A stretch of DNA of 6,504 bases from Planctomycetaceae bacterium (GTDB lineage Bacteria > Planctomycetota > Planctomycetia > Pirellulales > UBA1268): NCBI GenBank assembly GCA_003488325.1, contig DNLZ01000369.1:3557-10060 (forward strand). The letters run 5' to 3'. Every line of letters starts with the position of its first letter. The stretch's first letter is position 1. The position numbers were made by a program, and so were the translations under genes. Shown piece after piece: positions 1 to 6,226 of this stretch. The notes beneath the pieces are model-generated. The model was not told the DNA's origin. It searched no databases and saw only the letters and a list, made by a program, of their open reading frames with translations.

Positions 1-482
1 TCCTCTTCAACCACGAGAGTCCGCGGCGTGGCGAGACCTTCGTGACGCGAAAGATCACGCGGGCCGTCGCACGAATCAAACTCGGCCTCCAGCACGCGCT
101 CCATCTCGGCAACCTCGACGCGCAGCGCGATTGGGGCCACGCCGCCGACTACGTCGAGGCGATGTGGCTCATGCTCCAGCAGGATGAGCCCGACGACTAC
201 GTCGTGGCGACGGGCACGCTCCACTCCGTCCGCGACTTCTGTGAACTCGCCTTCGGCCGGGTGGGCCTCGACTATCGCGACCACGTCGAGGTGGATCCCC
301 GCTACTTCCGCCCCGCGGAGGTCGACCTCCTCCTCGGCGACGCCTCGAAGGCGCGGTCGGCGCTGGGCTGGTCGCCCCGCACGAGTTTCCTGCGGCTCGT
401 CGACACGATGGTGGATGCCGATCTCGAGCTCGCCCGCCGTGAGGCCGGCAGCGCGTCCTTCACGCACCGCGCCGCCGCCTGA
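1..482 (+). CDS. gmd: GDP-mannose 4,6-dehydratase, C-terminal part (5' end outside window)
   Basis: This cytosolic short-chain dehydrogenase/reductase-type enzyme converts GDP-D-mannose to GDP-4-keto-6-deoxy-D-mannose, the branch point to GDP-fucose, GDP-rhamnose, perosamine and related sugars. The frame is open from the left edge (first full codon at 3) and encodes the last 159 residues. The family signature NHESPRRGETFVTRKIT is at the start, followed by LGNLDAQRDWGHAADYVEAM, a VVATG motif and RYFRPAEVDLLLGD, then the LGWSP motif near the end. All match the C-terminal half of GMD of about 370 residues, so roughly the first 185 residues are missing, including the NAD(P)-binding Rossmann glycine motif and the Tyr/Lys catalytic pair. 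The ATG-free entry and lack of frame breaks indicate truncation by the window, not a pseudogene. The next gene begins 52 bases downstream in the same direction, consistent with an operon. The short alanine-rich tail (HRAAA) is unremarkable. The family assignment is very secure; the final sugar made in this organism is not shown. Confidence 0.96.
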   Translation, partial: LFNHESPRRGETFVTRKITRAVARIKLGLQHALHLGNLDAQRDWGHAADYVEAMWLMLQQDEPDDYVVATGTLHSVRDFCELAFGRVGLDYRDHVEVDPRYFRPAEVDLLLGDASKARSALGWSPRTSFLRLVDTMVDADLELARREAGSASFTHRAAA

Positions 483-534
483 GACGGTCGGAGCCCCGTC
501 ACCCCGTCGTCATCCGCACTTCCGGACACCCCTC

Positions 535-1767
535 ATGCACCACCGATCCGTGTCCGATGCGTCGCGTTCCCCGCCGGAGCTGGCCGTGTGCGGCGGTCCG
601 CCCGCCTTCGCCTCCCCGCGCTACGTGGGCACGCCCGGCATCCCCGATCGAGCCACCCTCCACGCACGCCTCGACGCGATGCTCGACGCGCGGCGGCTCA
701 CGAACGACGGCCCGTTCGCGCGGGAGTTCGAGGCGCGACTCGGCGAGCTCAACGGCGGCGTCGAGGCCGTGGCCGTCTGCAACGCCACGATCGGCATGCA
801 GCTCCTGCTCAAGGCGCTCGGCGTGGCCGGCGAGGTGGTCCTCCCGTCGTTCACGTTCATCGCCACCGCGCACGCCTGCGCCTGGGAAGGGTGCGAGCCG
901 GTGTTCGCCGATGTGGACGAGCGGACGCACGTGCTCGATGCCGACTCGGTCGCGGCCAAGCTGTCCGACCGCACGGCCGCGATCGTGGGGGTGCATCTGT
1001 GGGGCCGCATGTGTCCCGTCGAGGCGCTCGAGGCCCTCGCGGCGGCACGGGGCATTCCCCTCGTCTTCGATGCCGCCCACGCGCTCGGCTGCACCCACCG
1101 GGGTCGTCCGATGGGCGGCCTCGGCACGGCCTCGGTCGTGAGCTTCCACGCCACGAAGCTCGTGCAGAGCCTCGAAGGGGGCGCGATCCTGACGGCCGAC
1201 CGGGACCTCGCGGCACGCCTGCGCCTGATGCGCAACTTCGGTTTCGCCGGCTACGACCATGTGGTGGCGCTCGGCACGAACGCGAAGCTCGACGAGTTCT
1301 CCGCCGCGGTGGGGATCGGGAGCCTCGACTGCCTCGAGCGGATCGTGGCCCGCAACCGGGCCAATCGCGTCGCCTACCGGGAGGCGCTCGACGGCCTGCC
1401 CGGCCTCTCGCTCTACGAGTACGACGAGGCCGAGGACAACAACTTCCAGTACCTCATCGCGGTCGTCGATCCCGCGCGGTGCCCGCTTGCCCGTGACGAG
1501 CTCGTGGCGGTGCTGCATGCGGAGAACGTGATCGCCCGCCGCTACTTCCATCCGGGCTGCCACCGCAGCGCCCCGTACGCCGCGCGACCCGTCGTGCTGC
1601 CGGTGACCGAGCGGCTGTCCGAACGGCTCATCGCCTTCCCGACGGGCGAGGGCGTCGATGCGGCCGACATCGCGCGGATCGGCACCATCCTCGAAACCGC
1701 CTGCGCGCGGGCCGGGGCCGTCCGTCACGCGCTCTCCGAGGGTCGCCGCGCGCGGCTCGCCGCCTGA
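535..1767 (+). CDS. DegT/DnrJ/EryC1-family PLP-dependent sugar aminotransferase (VioA/perosamine-synthase-like)
   Basis: A 410-residue enzyme expected to transfer an amino group, usually from glutamate, to a keto-deoxy nucleotide sugar in the cytosol. Visible family features: NDGPF near residue 58, the CNATIGMQ segment that contacts PLP phosphate, VLPSFTFIATAHA, the cofactor-ring aspartate in FDAAHALG (Asp179), and the Schiff-base lysine in SFHATK (Lys208). Near the C-terminus is ARRYFHPGCHRSAPY. Because the lysine is present it should be a true aminotransferase, not a ColD-type 3-dehydratase, where this residue is histidine. As I recall it, the pattern of HATK..EGGAI plus RRYFxPGCHR is shared with proteins annotated as dTDP-4-dehydro-6-deoxyglucose aminotransferase (VioA type). 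The upstream GDP-mannose dehydratase instead points to GDP-4-keto-6-deoxymannose, i.e. perosamine synthesis; the two cannot be separated here. ATG 535 is chosen because it is the first ATG after the gmd stop in this frame; GTG 550 is possible. No clear Shine-Dalgarno is seen. An open extension upstream to 184 overlaps gmd and is rejected. Confidence 0.93.
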   Translation: MHHRSVSDASRSPPELAVCGGPPAFASPRYVGTPGIPDRATLHARLDAMLDARRLTNDGPFAREFEARLGELNGGVEAVAVCNATIGMQLLLKALGVAGEVVLPSFTFIATAHACAWEGCEPVFADVDERTHVLDADSVAAKLSDRTAAIVGVHLWGRMCPVEALEALAAARGIPLVFDAAHALGCTHRGRPMGGLGTASVVSFHATKLVQSLEGGAILTADRDLAARLRLMRNFGFAGYDHVVALGTNAKLDEFSAAVGIGSLDCLERIVARNRANRVAYREALDGLPGLSLYEYDEAEDNNFQYLIAVVDPARCPLARDELVAVLHAENVIARRYFHPGCHRSAPYAARPVVLPVTERLSERLIAFPTGEGVDAADIARIGTILETACARAGAVRHALSEGRRARLAA

Positions 1768-1768
1768 C

Positions 1769-1772
1769 GGAG
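1769..1772 (+). promoter_or_regulatory. Ribosome binding site (GGAG) for the two-domain glycosyltransferase
   Basis: GGAG lies five bases before ATG 1778, within the ten-base gap after the aminotransferase stop. It supports this ATG over the longer open frame that starts at 1658 inside the aminotransferase gene, and it implies tight co-translation of the two genes. Confidence 0.7.
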
Positions 1773-1777
1773 CACGC

Positions 1778-3631
1778 ATGGCAGGATCCTCCCGCGGAAA
1801 ACCCGACTCGCCGCTCAAGCGCGCCGAACGCGTGCTGCGCCGCCTGCGGGGCAGCGCGGTGCGCATCCTGCGCACCGGCCGCACCGTCGCGGTCGCCGGC
1901 CGCACCGATCTGGCCGCGCTGGCCCGGCGGGCCGCCCCGCTCCCGCGTCCCGAGGCGGTGGTCGTGTGCCTCGAGCCATCGCCGGAGGCGGTGCGGGCCG
2001 GTCGCCGCTGCCTCGACGCGCTCGTCGATCAGGCGCTCCCCTGCGCGCACGTCACGCTGCTGGCACCCCGTGCGGTGCTCGCCCAGTTCGACGGCGTCGC
2101 CGAGGCCGCCGACACGACCCTTCTCGACCTCGACGCCATGGGAGGCTCAGTCACTCGCGGCCTGCGGGCGGTGCTCGCCGCCGGACGCGGCGCGCCGGTC
2201 GCGGTCTGGGATGCCGCGGCCGCGCCCTGCGACGACGCCGTGCTCTGGATCACATCCACCTGGGCCCGCCATCCGGGTCCGCGGGCGCTGTACGCCGACC
2301 ACGTCGAGACCGACGACACGACGCGGGACACCGCCGCGACGCAGCTGCATCTCAAGCCGCGCTTCTCGCCGATCCACCTGCTCGCGCGGGACGTGGTGGC
2401 GCCGATGGTCGTCTACGAGCCGCAGGTGCTGGCAGCCGCGGTGGAGCGGCTGGCGACGGAGCCGCAGCCGGCCACCGGCCCCGGGGCGCTGTACGCCATC
2501 GCGCTCGAGGCGCTCGGCGGCCTCACGCTCGCCGACGTCGCCCACGTGGCCGAACCGCTCAATGTGCTGCCCGTGCGTTCCGCCGCAGCCGAGCACGCCA
2601 TCGCGGCCGACCGAGCCGCCGTGGCCGCCGCCGCCCTCGCGCGGCGTGGCATCGATGCGGTCGTACGTCCACTCGACGCCTGCCCGGGCGTGCACGACGT
2701 CGCCCCGCGTGCCGCCCATGCACCGCGGGTGTCGATCATCATCCCGACGAAGAACGGCGCCGAACTCGTGACCACGTGCGTCGAGTCGGCGCGGGCGCAG
2801 GCTGGGTACGAGGCGTACGACGTGACCGTCATCGACCACGCTTCCGACGAGCCGGCCCTGCTCGACTACCTCGCGAGGGAATCGGCCGCCTCCCGCCTGC
2901 GCGTGTTCCCCTACGCCGGCCCGTTCAACTTCGCCGCGATGAACAACGCCGCCGTGAAGGCGACCGAGGGCTCGTGGCTCCTCTTCCTCAACAACGACGT
3001 CTCCGACTTCTCGCCCGGCTGGCTGGCGGACCTGGTCGCGGTCACGGAACTCGACCCGAGGATCGCCGCCGTCGGCGCGCGGCTGCGGTATCCGGATGGC
3101 GATCTCCAGCACGGCGGCGCGATCCTCGATCGCAAGCGCATGTGCCTGCACCTGCATCGTGGCAGGCCGGCGGATGATCCGGGCTACCTCGGGCGGGTCG
3201 CATCCCTGCAGGAGTTCTCGGCGGTGACGGCCGCCTGCGTGCTCGTGCGCCGCTCCGCGTTCGTGCAGCTCGGCGGCTTCGACGAGCGTTTTCCGAACGA
3301 CTACAACGACATCGATCTCTGCCTGCGGCTGCGGCGGGCCGGCTGGAAGGTCGTCTACGCGCCGCGGGTGCAGGCGGTGCACTGGGAGAGTCGGACGCGT
3401 CGCGTCGGCGGAACGGCGCGCGACCTCTTCGTCTCCCGGTGGGCGCCGAGCCTCGCCCGCGACGACTTCTTCCATCCCTACCTCTCGCCCACGGAGTTCG
3501 TGCCGGACGGCCTCGCGCGGGTGTGGCGTGAACGCAAGCGGGTCGCGTTGGCCTCCCTCGTGGCCGGTCCGCTGCCACGCCCCGCACCCATGTTTATCGC
3601 TCCGCCTCGCGGGCTGAAACACGCAGCCTAA
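1778..3631 (+). CDS. Glycosyltransferase with degenerate N-terminal GT2-like half and intact C-terminal GT2 domain
   Basis: A 617-residue protein likely to add a sugar, often rhamnose in this family, to a growing surface glycan at the cytoplasmic face of the membrane. The C-terminal GT-A domain (about residues 316-560) is complete: PRVSIIIPTKNG (316-327), an Asp in the VIDHASDEP segment, FNFAAMNNAAV, the nucleotide/metal motif LNND ending at Asp407, GAVGARLRYPDG-like and LQHGG segments, a TAACVLVRRS acceptor-side segment, GGFDE, and the catalytic-type YNDIDLCLRLR (Asp511, Asp513). The N-terminal half (about 57-300) keeps the layout of the first GT2 domain of tandem WsaE/RfbF-like rhamnosyltransferases: LYADHVETDD (171-180) in place of the usual YSDEDxxD, LKPRFSP (192-198) in place of FKPDWSP, and VVYEPQVL in place of VYRRxLL. 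However, its expected DHDDxL site reads WDAAAAP (144-150). Residues 1-50 are basic and arginine-rich; no transmembrane segment or signal peptide is apparent. The gene starts ten bases after the aminotransferase. The family is secure; donor and acceptor are unknown. Confidence 0.92.
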   Translation: MAGSSRGKPDSPLKRAERVLRRLRGSAVRILRTGRTVAVAGRTDLAALARRAAPLPRPEAVVVCLEPSPEAVRAGRRCLDALVDQALPCAHVTLLAPRAVLAQFDGVAEAADTTLLDLDAMGGSVTRGLRAVLAAGRGAPVAVWDAAAAPCDDAVLWITSTWARHPGPRALYADHVETDDTTRDTAATQLHLKPRFSPIHLLARDVVAPMVVYEPQVLAAAVERLATEPQPATGPGALYAIALEALGGLTLADVAHVAEPLNVLPVRSAAAEHAIAADRAAVAAAALARRGIDAVVRPLDACPGVHDVAPRAAHAPRVSIIIPTKNGAELVTTCVESARAQAGYEAYDVTVIDHASDEPALLDYLARESAASRLRVFPYAGPFNFAAMNNAAVKATEGSWLLFLNNDVSDFSPGWLADLVAVTELDPRIAAVGARLRYPDGDLQHGGAILDRKRMCLHLHRGRPADDPGYLGRVASLQEFSAVTAACVLVRRSAFVQLGGFDERFPNDYNDIDLCLRLRRAGWKVVYAPRVQAVHWESRTRRVGGTARDLFVSRWAPSLARDDFFHPYLSPTEFVPDGLARVWRERKRVALASLVAGPLPRPAPMFIAPPRGLKHAA

Positions 3632-3662
3632 AGCACTAACATGGTACGTCATGAGTTTCAGC
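3613..3662. repeat. Inverted repeat spanning the end of the glycosyltransferase gene and the following gap
   Basis: GCTGAAAC (3613-3620) is repeated exactly inverted as GTTTCAGC (3655-3662), leaving 34 bases between the arms. Inside lies a small hairpin, CATGG-TACG-TCATG (3640-3653 region), whose loop fits the UNCG tetraloop pattern with a G-U closing pair. The left arm sits in the last codons of the glycosyltransferase. No T-run follows, so it is not a standard Rho-independent terminator. Eight-base inverted pairs at this distance are expected several times by chance in a window this size, so function is unproven. Confidence 0.25.
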
Positions 3663-3721
3663 GATGACCGTAAAGTTCGACGCCGCCATACAACGCCACG
3701 CCAGGAAATCCTCATTCACCC

Positions 3722-4339
3722 ATGATCTCCCTCATCCAGTCGCTCACCCTCAGCCGCTCCGCTGCACGCGTCCGAGCTAGCGCACTCGTCACCAGGCGAC
3801 TTCACCTGGGCTGCGGACTCCCGGGGCTTGGCCATGGCACCAAGGTTTTGCCCGGCTGGACGAACATCGACCTCGAGGGTGACGGACGGACCACCTTCGC
3901 GTGGGACCTGACGCGCACGCTTCCCTTCGCGGATCAGTCGGTTGACTTCATCTACTCTGAGCACTTCATCGAGCACCTAACGCTCGCGCAGGGTCAGGCG
4001 CTGCTGAGAGAATGCCGGCGCGTCCTGACCCCGACCGGCGTGCTCCGCCTGAGCACCCCTGAACTACGGACGTTGGTGGAAAAATACCTTACTGCTGCCG
4101 TCGATGAATGGGCAGACATGGGGTGGAAACCCTCCACTCCCTGCGACCTTCTCAACGAAGGCCTCCGACTGTGGGGCCACCAATATGTCTATGACCATTA
4201 CAAACTCACCTCGGTCCTCCTTACATGCGGCTTTGCGAAGGTCGCACGATGCGAGTGGGGCTCGTCGACGCACAAGGCCCTTCGGGACCTCGAAACCCGA
4301 CCGAATCATGGCGACTGCATCGTCGAGGCGGCAGTCTAG
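3722..4339 (+). CDS. Class I SAM-dependent methyltransferase (Methyltransf_11 type)
   Basis: A 205-residue cytosolic protein with a Rossmann-like methyltransferase fold. Motif I is HLGCG (28-32), followed by the acidic ribose-binding strand end in GWTNIDLE (45-52). The FADQSVDFIYSEHFIEHL stretch (69-86) carries motif II and the typical EHxIEH signature. Then come ECRRVLTPTGVLRLSTPEL (97-115), covering the motif III region, and a C-terminal HKALRDLETRP...CIVEA segment often seen in methyltransferases from polysaccharide clusters. Length and motif spacing are normal and no key residue is missing. It probably O-methylates a sugar or caps a chain; the acceptor cannot be read from sequence. ATG 3722 follows a 90-base gap after the glycosyltransferase. 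The nearest Shine-Dalgarno-like AGGAAA (3703-3708) is 13 bases away, which is long. The start overlaps the stop of a possible 24-codon leader frame (ATGA at 3722-3725). Codon usage is less GC-biased than in the three genes before it. Confidence 0.88.
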   Translation: MISLIQSLTLSRSAARVRASALVTRRLHLGCGLPGLGHGTKVLPGWTNIDLEGDGRTTFAWDLTRTLPFADQSVDFIYSEHFIEHLTLAQGQALLRECRRVLTPTGVLRLSTPELRTLVEKYLTAAVDEWADMGWKPSTPCDLLNEGLRLWGHQYVYDHYKLTSVLLTCGFAKVARCEWGSSTHKALRDLETRPNHGDCIVEAAV

Positions 4340-4366
4340 CCGCGTACCGAGGGCCGCTTCAGGCAC

Positions 4367-4372
4367 GAGGGA
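4367..4372 (+). promoter_or_regulatory. Ribosome binding site (GAGGGA) for the acyltransferase
   Basis: A purine-rich GAGGGA lies a few bases before ATG 4376, in the 36-base gap after the methyltransferase. It is the best Shine-Dalgarno in the right half of the window and fixes the acyltransferase start. Confidence 0.55.
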
Positions 4373-4375
4373 CTC

Positions 4376-4969
4376 ATGGCTTTTCTGAGCCACGACGAGA
4401 TTGCTGCTCTCGGACTGCGCAGCTGGGGCGAGAGTGTCTTCATATCGCGGCTCGCCTCACTTCATAACCCACAGGCCATCGACATTGGCAGCAACGTCCG
4501 AATAGATGACTTCTGTGTGCTGTCGGCTGGGATGGGTGGAATTGCGATCGGTAGTTTCGTCCACATCGGCGTGTGCAGTTCCCTGATCGGGGCAGCGCGC
4601 ATCACACTCGCCGACTACTGTAATATTTCTTCGCGTGTCAGCATCTACACGAGCAACGACGACTATTCCGGAAACTATCTTACGAACCCGATGGTACCTT
4701 CAGCCTATACCAACGTCACGATCGCACCAGTAAGCCTTGGCCGACATACCATTGTCGGCTCAGGCAGCATCATCCTTCCTGGTGTGACCATACACGAAGG
4801 CGTGGCCATCGGCGCTCTGTCGCTCGTCAAGACCGACTGTGATGCATTCACGGTTTGCGGCGGGGTGCCCGCCCGTCGGCTACGCGAACGAAGCCGCCGA
4901 ATTCTCGAATTGGAGGCGGCCCACCGCACACAATGGCTGATGGCGATGAAGACGATGACGAGCGGTTAG
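4376..4969 (+). CDS. Left-handed beta-helix (hexapeptide-repeat) acyltransferase, VioB-like
   Basis: A 197-residue trimeric-type acyltransferase expected to move an acetyl or similar acyl group from CoA to a sugar. Imperfect hexapeptide repeats ([LIV]-G-x4) form two blocks. The first, about residues 34-92, includes IDIGSNVRIDDFCVLSAG, IAIGSFVHIG, SLIGAARITLADY and ISSRVSIYTS. The second, about 119-152, includes VSLGRHTIVGSGSIILPG and VTIHEGVAIGALSLV. Between them is a loop, SNDDYSGNYLTNP (93-105), that protrudes in these enzymes and usually helps form the active site. After the helix comes GGVPARRLRERS, the usual GxPA+ cap, and a short C-terminal helix. From memory, the IDDFCVLS, SIY.S.DDYSG and LTNP...YTNV combination recurs in VioB-type acyltransferases, which N-acylate dTDP-4-amino-4,6-dideoxyglucose. 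With a 4-amino-sugar-type aminotransferase nearby, N-acylation of its product is a reasonable inference; O-acetylation of a glycan is the main alternative. The start is supported by GAGGGA upstream. Confidence 0.88.
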   Translation: MAFLSHDEIAALGLRSWGESVFISRLASLHNPQAIDIGSNVRIDDFCVLSAGMGGIAIGSFVHIGVCSSLIGAARITLADYCNISSRVSIYTSNDDYSGNYLTNPMVPSAYTNVTIAPVSLGRHTIVGSGSIILPGVTIHEGVAIGALSLVKTDCDAFTVCGGVPARRLRERSRRILELEAAHRTQWLMAMKTMTSG

Positions 4970-5064
4970 GTTTTGTGGATTTTGTGCGCCCCGATGCAAC
5001 GACACGGCGTCGCCGCATGGCTTCCTCCCGGCACCTAGGCGACTCCCGCACACCTGTTGCTTCA

Positions 5065-6111
5065 ATGCCCCCCAACGACACTCCTCTTGTTTCCGTTTGC
5101 ATGGCGTCTTTCAACCATGCACCCTTCATAGAAACTGCGATTGCGAGCGTTTTATCGCAGACCTACGCGAATTGGGAACTCGTCATCACCGATGACGGTT
5201 CGACCGACGATACACCGGCGAGGCTTGGACACTATCGCGATCCTCGAATCCAATGTGAACTATTTTCCGTGAACAGGGGTGCGTGCACCACGCTTAACCA
5301 CTCGATTCGACGTGCTCGAGGGGAGTATATTGCGATTCTCAACTCCGATGACGCATGGGCCCCCGACAAACTGCGTGAACAACTTCAGTTTCTCTTGCAG
5401 GAGCCGGGCAAGGCCGCTGTCTTCACCCACGTTGAAGCGATCGACGAAAGGGGACATCCCCTTCGCGAAGATCACTTCTGTTCTACGGTGTTTTCCCAGG
5501 GAAATCGGAGTCGAGAAGAATGGCTGAAGCGGTTCCTTTTCGGCAATAACTGCCTTTGTCACCCGAGCGCCATGGTGCGAGCCGCGGCCTATCGGCGCAC
5601 CGGGCTCTATGACGAGCGGATGACGCAGCTCCCCGACCTCGACATGTGGGTTCGCATCTGTTGTGAGGCGGACATCTGGGTCTTGCCTGCACGCCTGACG
5701 AAGTTTCGTGTGTTAGACAGGGAGCGTAACGCCAGCGGAAACCGTGTGGAGACCAGGGTCCGTGATGAGTGGGAAACGATGCTCGTGTGGTGGAAGGCCC
5801 TTCAGAGCCACCCGCTGGAGATAGCGAAGTTGCTGCCATCATTTCCGCCGGACTGGAGCGATAAAGCCATCGACCCGCTGTGGTTTTCCGATAATGTCCT
5901 CGCCGGAATGCGTCGCGGGGCACGCACGGCGATCTTGCTGTGGCTTTTCGAAAGGATGGGGCCAGACGCCGATTCGCTGCATTACCGACGATATGGTGAG
6001 CTTGTAGCCGAAGCAGACCCTTTGGGCGTGGAGACAGGCACACGAGGGCGTCGAACAACGCAGTCTCTGCGGCGTTGGTTGCGGCAGCGTTGGCCCACGC
6101 GTCGGCGATGA
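5065..6111 (+). CDS. Family 2 glycosyltransferase (single GT-A domain)
   Basis: A 348-residue inverting GT2 enzyme, probably acting at the inner membrane face on a lipid-linked glycan. The GT-A domain begins at once: PLVSVCMASFNHAPFIETAI (7-26), SVLSQTYANWELVITDDGST (28-47), the acceptor-side NRGACTTLNHSI, and the DxD-like metal motif LNSDDAW (Asp95-Asp96). GNNCLCHPSAMVRA then leads to the catalytic-type LPDLDMWVRI (Asp191, Asp193), with TKFRVLDRERNASG closing the domain. The C-terminal 110 residues are tryptophan- and arginine-rich and resemble no domain I can name. No transmembrane helix is evident. ATG 5065 is chosen because the conserved core begins eight residues later. ATG 5017 (16 residues longer) and ATG 4933 (overlapping the acyltransferase by 37 bases) stay open; none has a well-spaced Shine-Dalgarno, though GGAGG at 4912-4916 lies far upstream of 4933. 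The sequence before 5065 translates to acidic then arginine-rich, low-complexity residues unlike a GT2 N-terminus. Codon use is markedly less GC-biased than in the left half. Donor and acceptor are unknown. Confidence 0.88.
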   Translation: MPPNDTPLVSVCMASFNHAPFIETAIASVLSQTYANWELVITDDGSTDDTPARLGHYRDPRIQCELFSVNRGACTTLNHSIRRARGEYIAILNSDDAWAPDKLREQLQFLLQEPGKAAVFTHVEAIDERGHPLREDHFCSTVFSQGNRSREEWLKRFLFGNNCLCHPSAMVRAAAYRRTGLYDERMTQLPDLDMWVRICCEADIWVLPARLTKFRVLDRERNASGNRVETRVRDEWETMLVWWKALQSHPLEIAKLLPSFPPDWSDKAIDPLWFSDNVLAGMRRGARTAILLWLFERMGPDADSLHYRRYGELVAEADPLGVETGTRGRRTTQSLRRWLRQRWPTRRR

Positions 6112-6226
6112 AGGCGCGGGCACCCATCAAATTGCGGCCAGCCACTGCGGCATCGAGCGTCACCAGGGATGGTGCGCCGATGCGGGAACCGCGATGCGTG
6201 TCAAATGAGGCGTTCGCTCTCTCGCC

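Noticed and set aside
184..534. N-terminal extension of the aminotransferase frame into the gmd gene
   Set aside because: The translated stretch is Ser/Arg/Pro-rich low complexity lying entirely over gmd, and the aminotransferase family begins after ATG 535.
1658..1777. N-terminal extension of the two-domain glycosyltransferase into the aminotransferase gene
   Set aside because: The extension overlaps conserved aminotransferase sequence, whereas ATG 1778 has a GGAG at proper spacing.
499..1905. 468-residue open frame on the minus strand opposite the aminotransferase
   Set aside because: It is antisense to a gene with clear family motifs and has Arg/Gly/Glu-rich, featureless composition, as expected from shadow frames in very GC-rich DNA.
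2147..3715. 522-residue open frame on the minus strand opposite the two-domain glycosyltransferase
   Set aside because: It mirrors a confirmed GT2 gene; its His/Arg/Val-rich composition has no recognisable motifs and comes from the GC-skewed codons of the sense strand.
5483..6163. 226-residue minus-strand frame over the end of the last glycosyltransferase, in the same frame as the right-edge minus gene
   Set aside because: It overlaps a well-supported GT2 gene, starts with GTG without context, and shows no motifs. Reading through the TGA at 6227 would be required to join it to the right-edge gene, and nothing supports that.
6161..6174. CACCA-GGGA-TGGTG hairpin as a terminator between the convergent genes
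   Set aside because: The stem is only five base pairs, cannot be extended, and there is no T-run on either strand.
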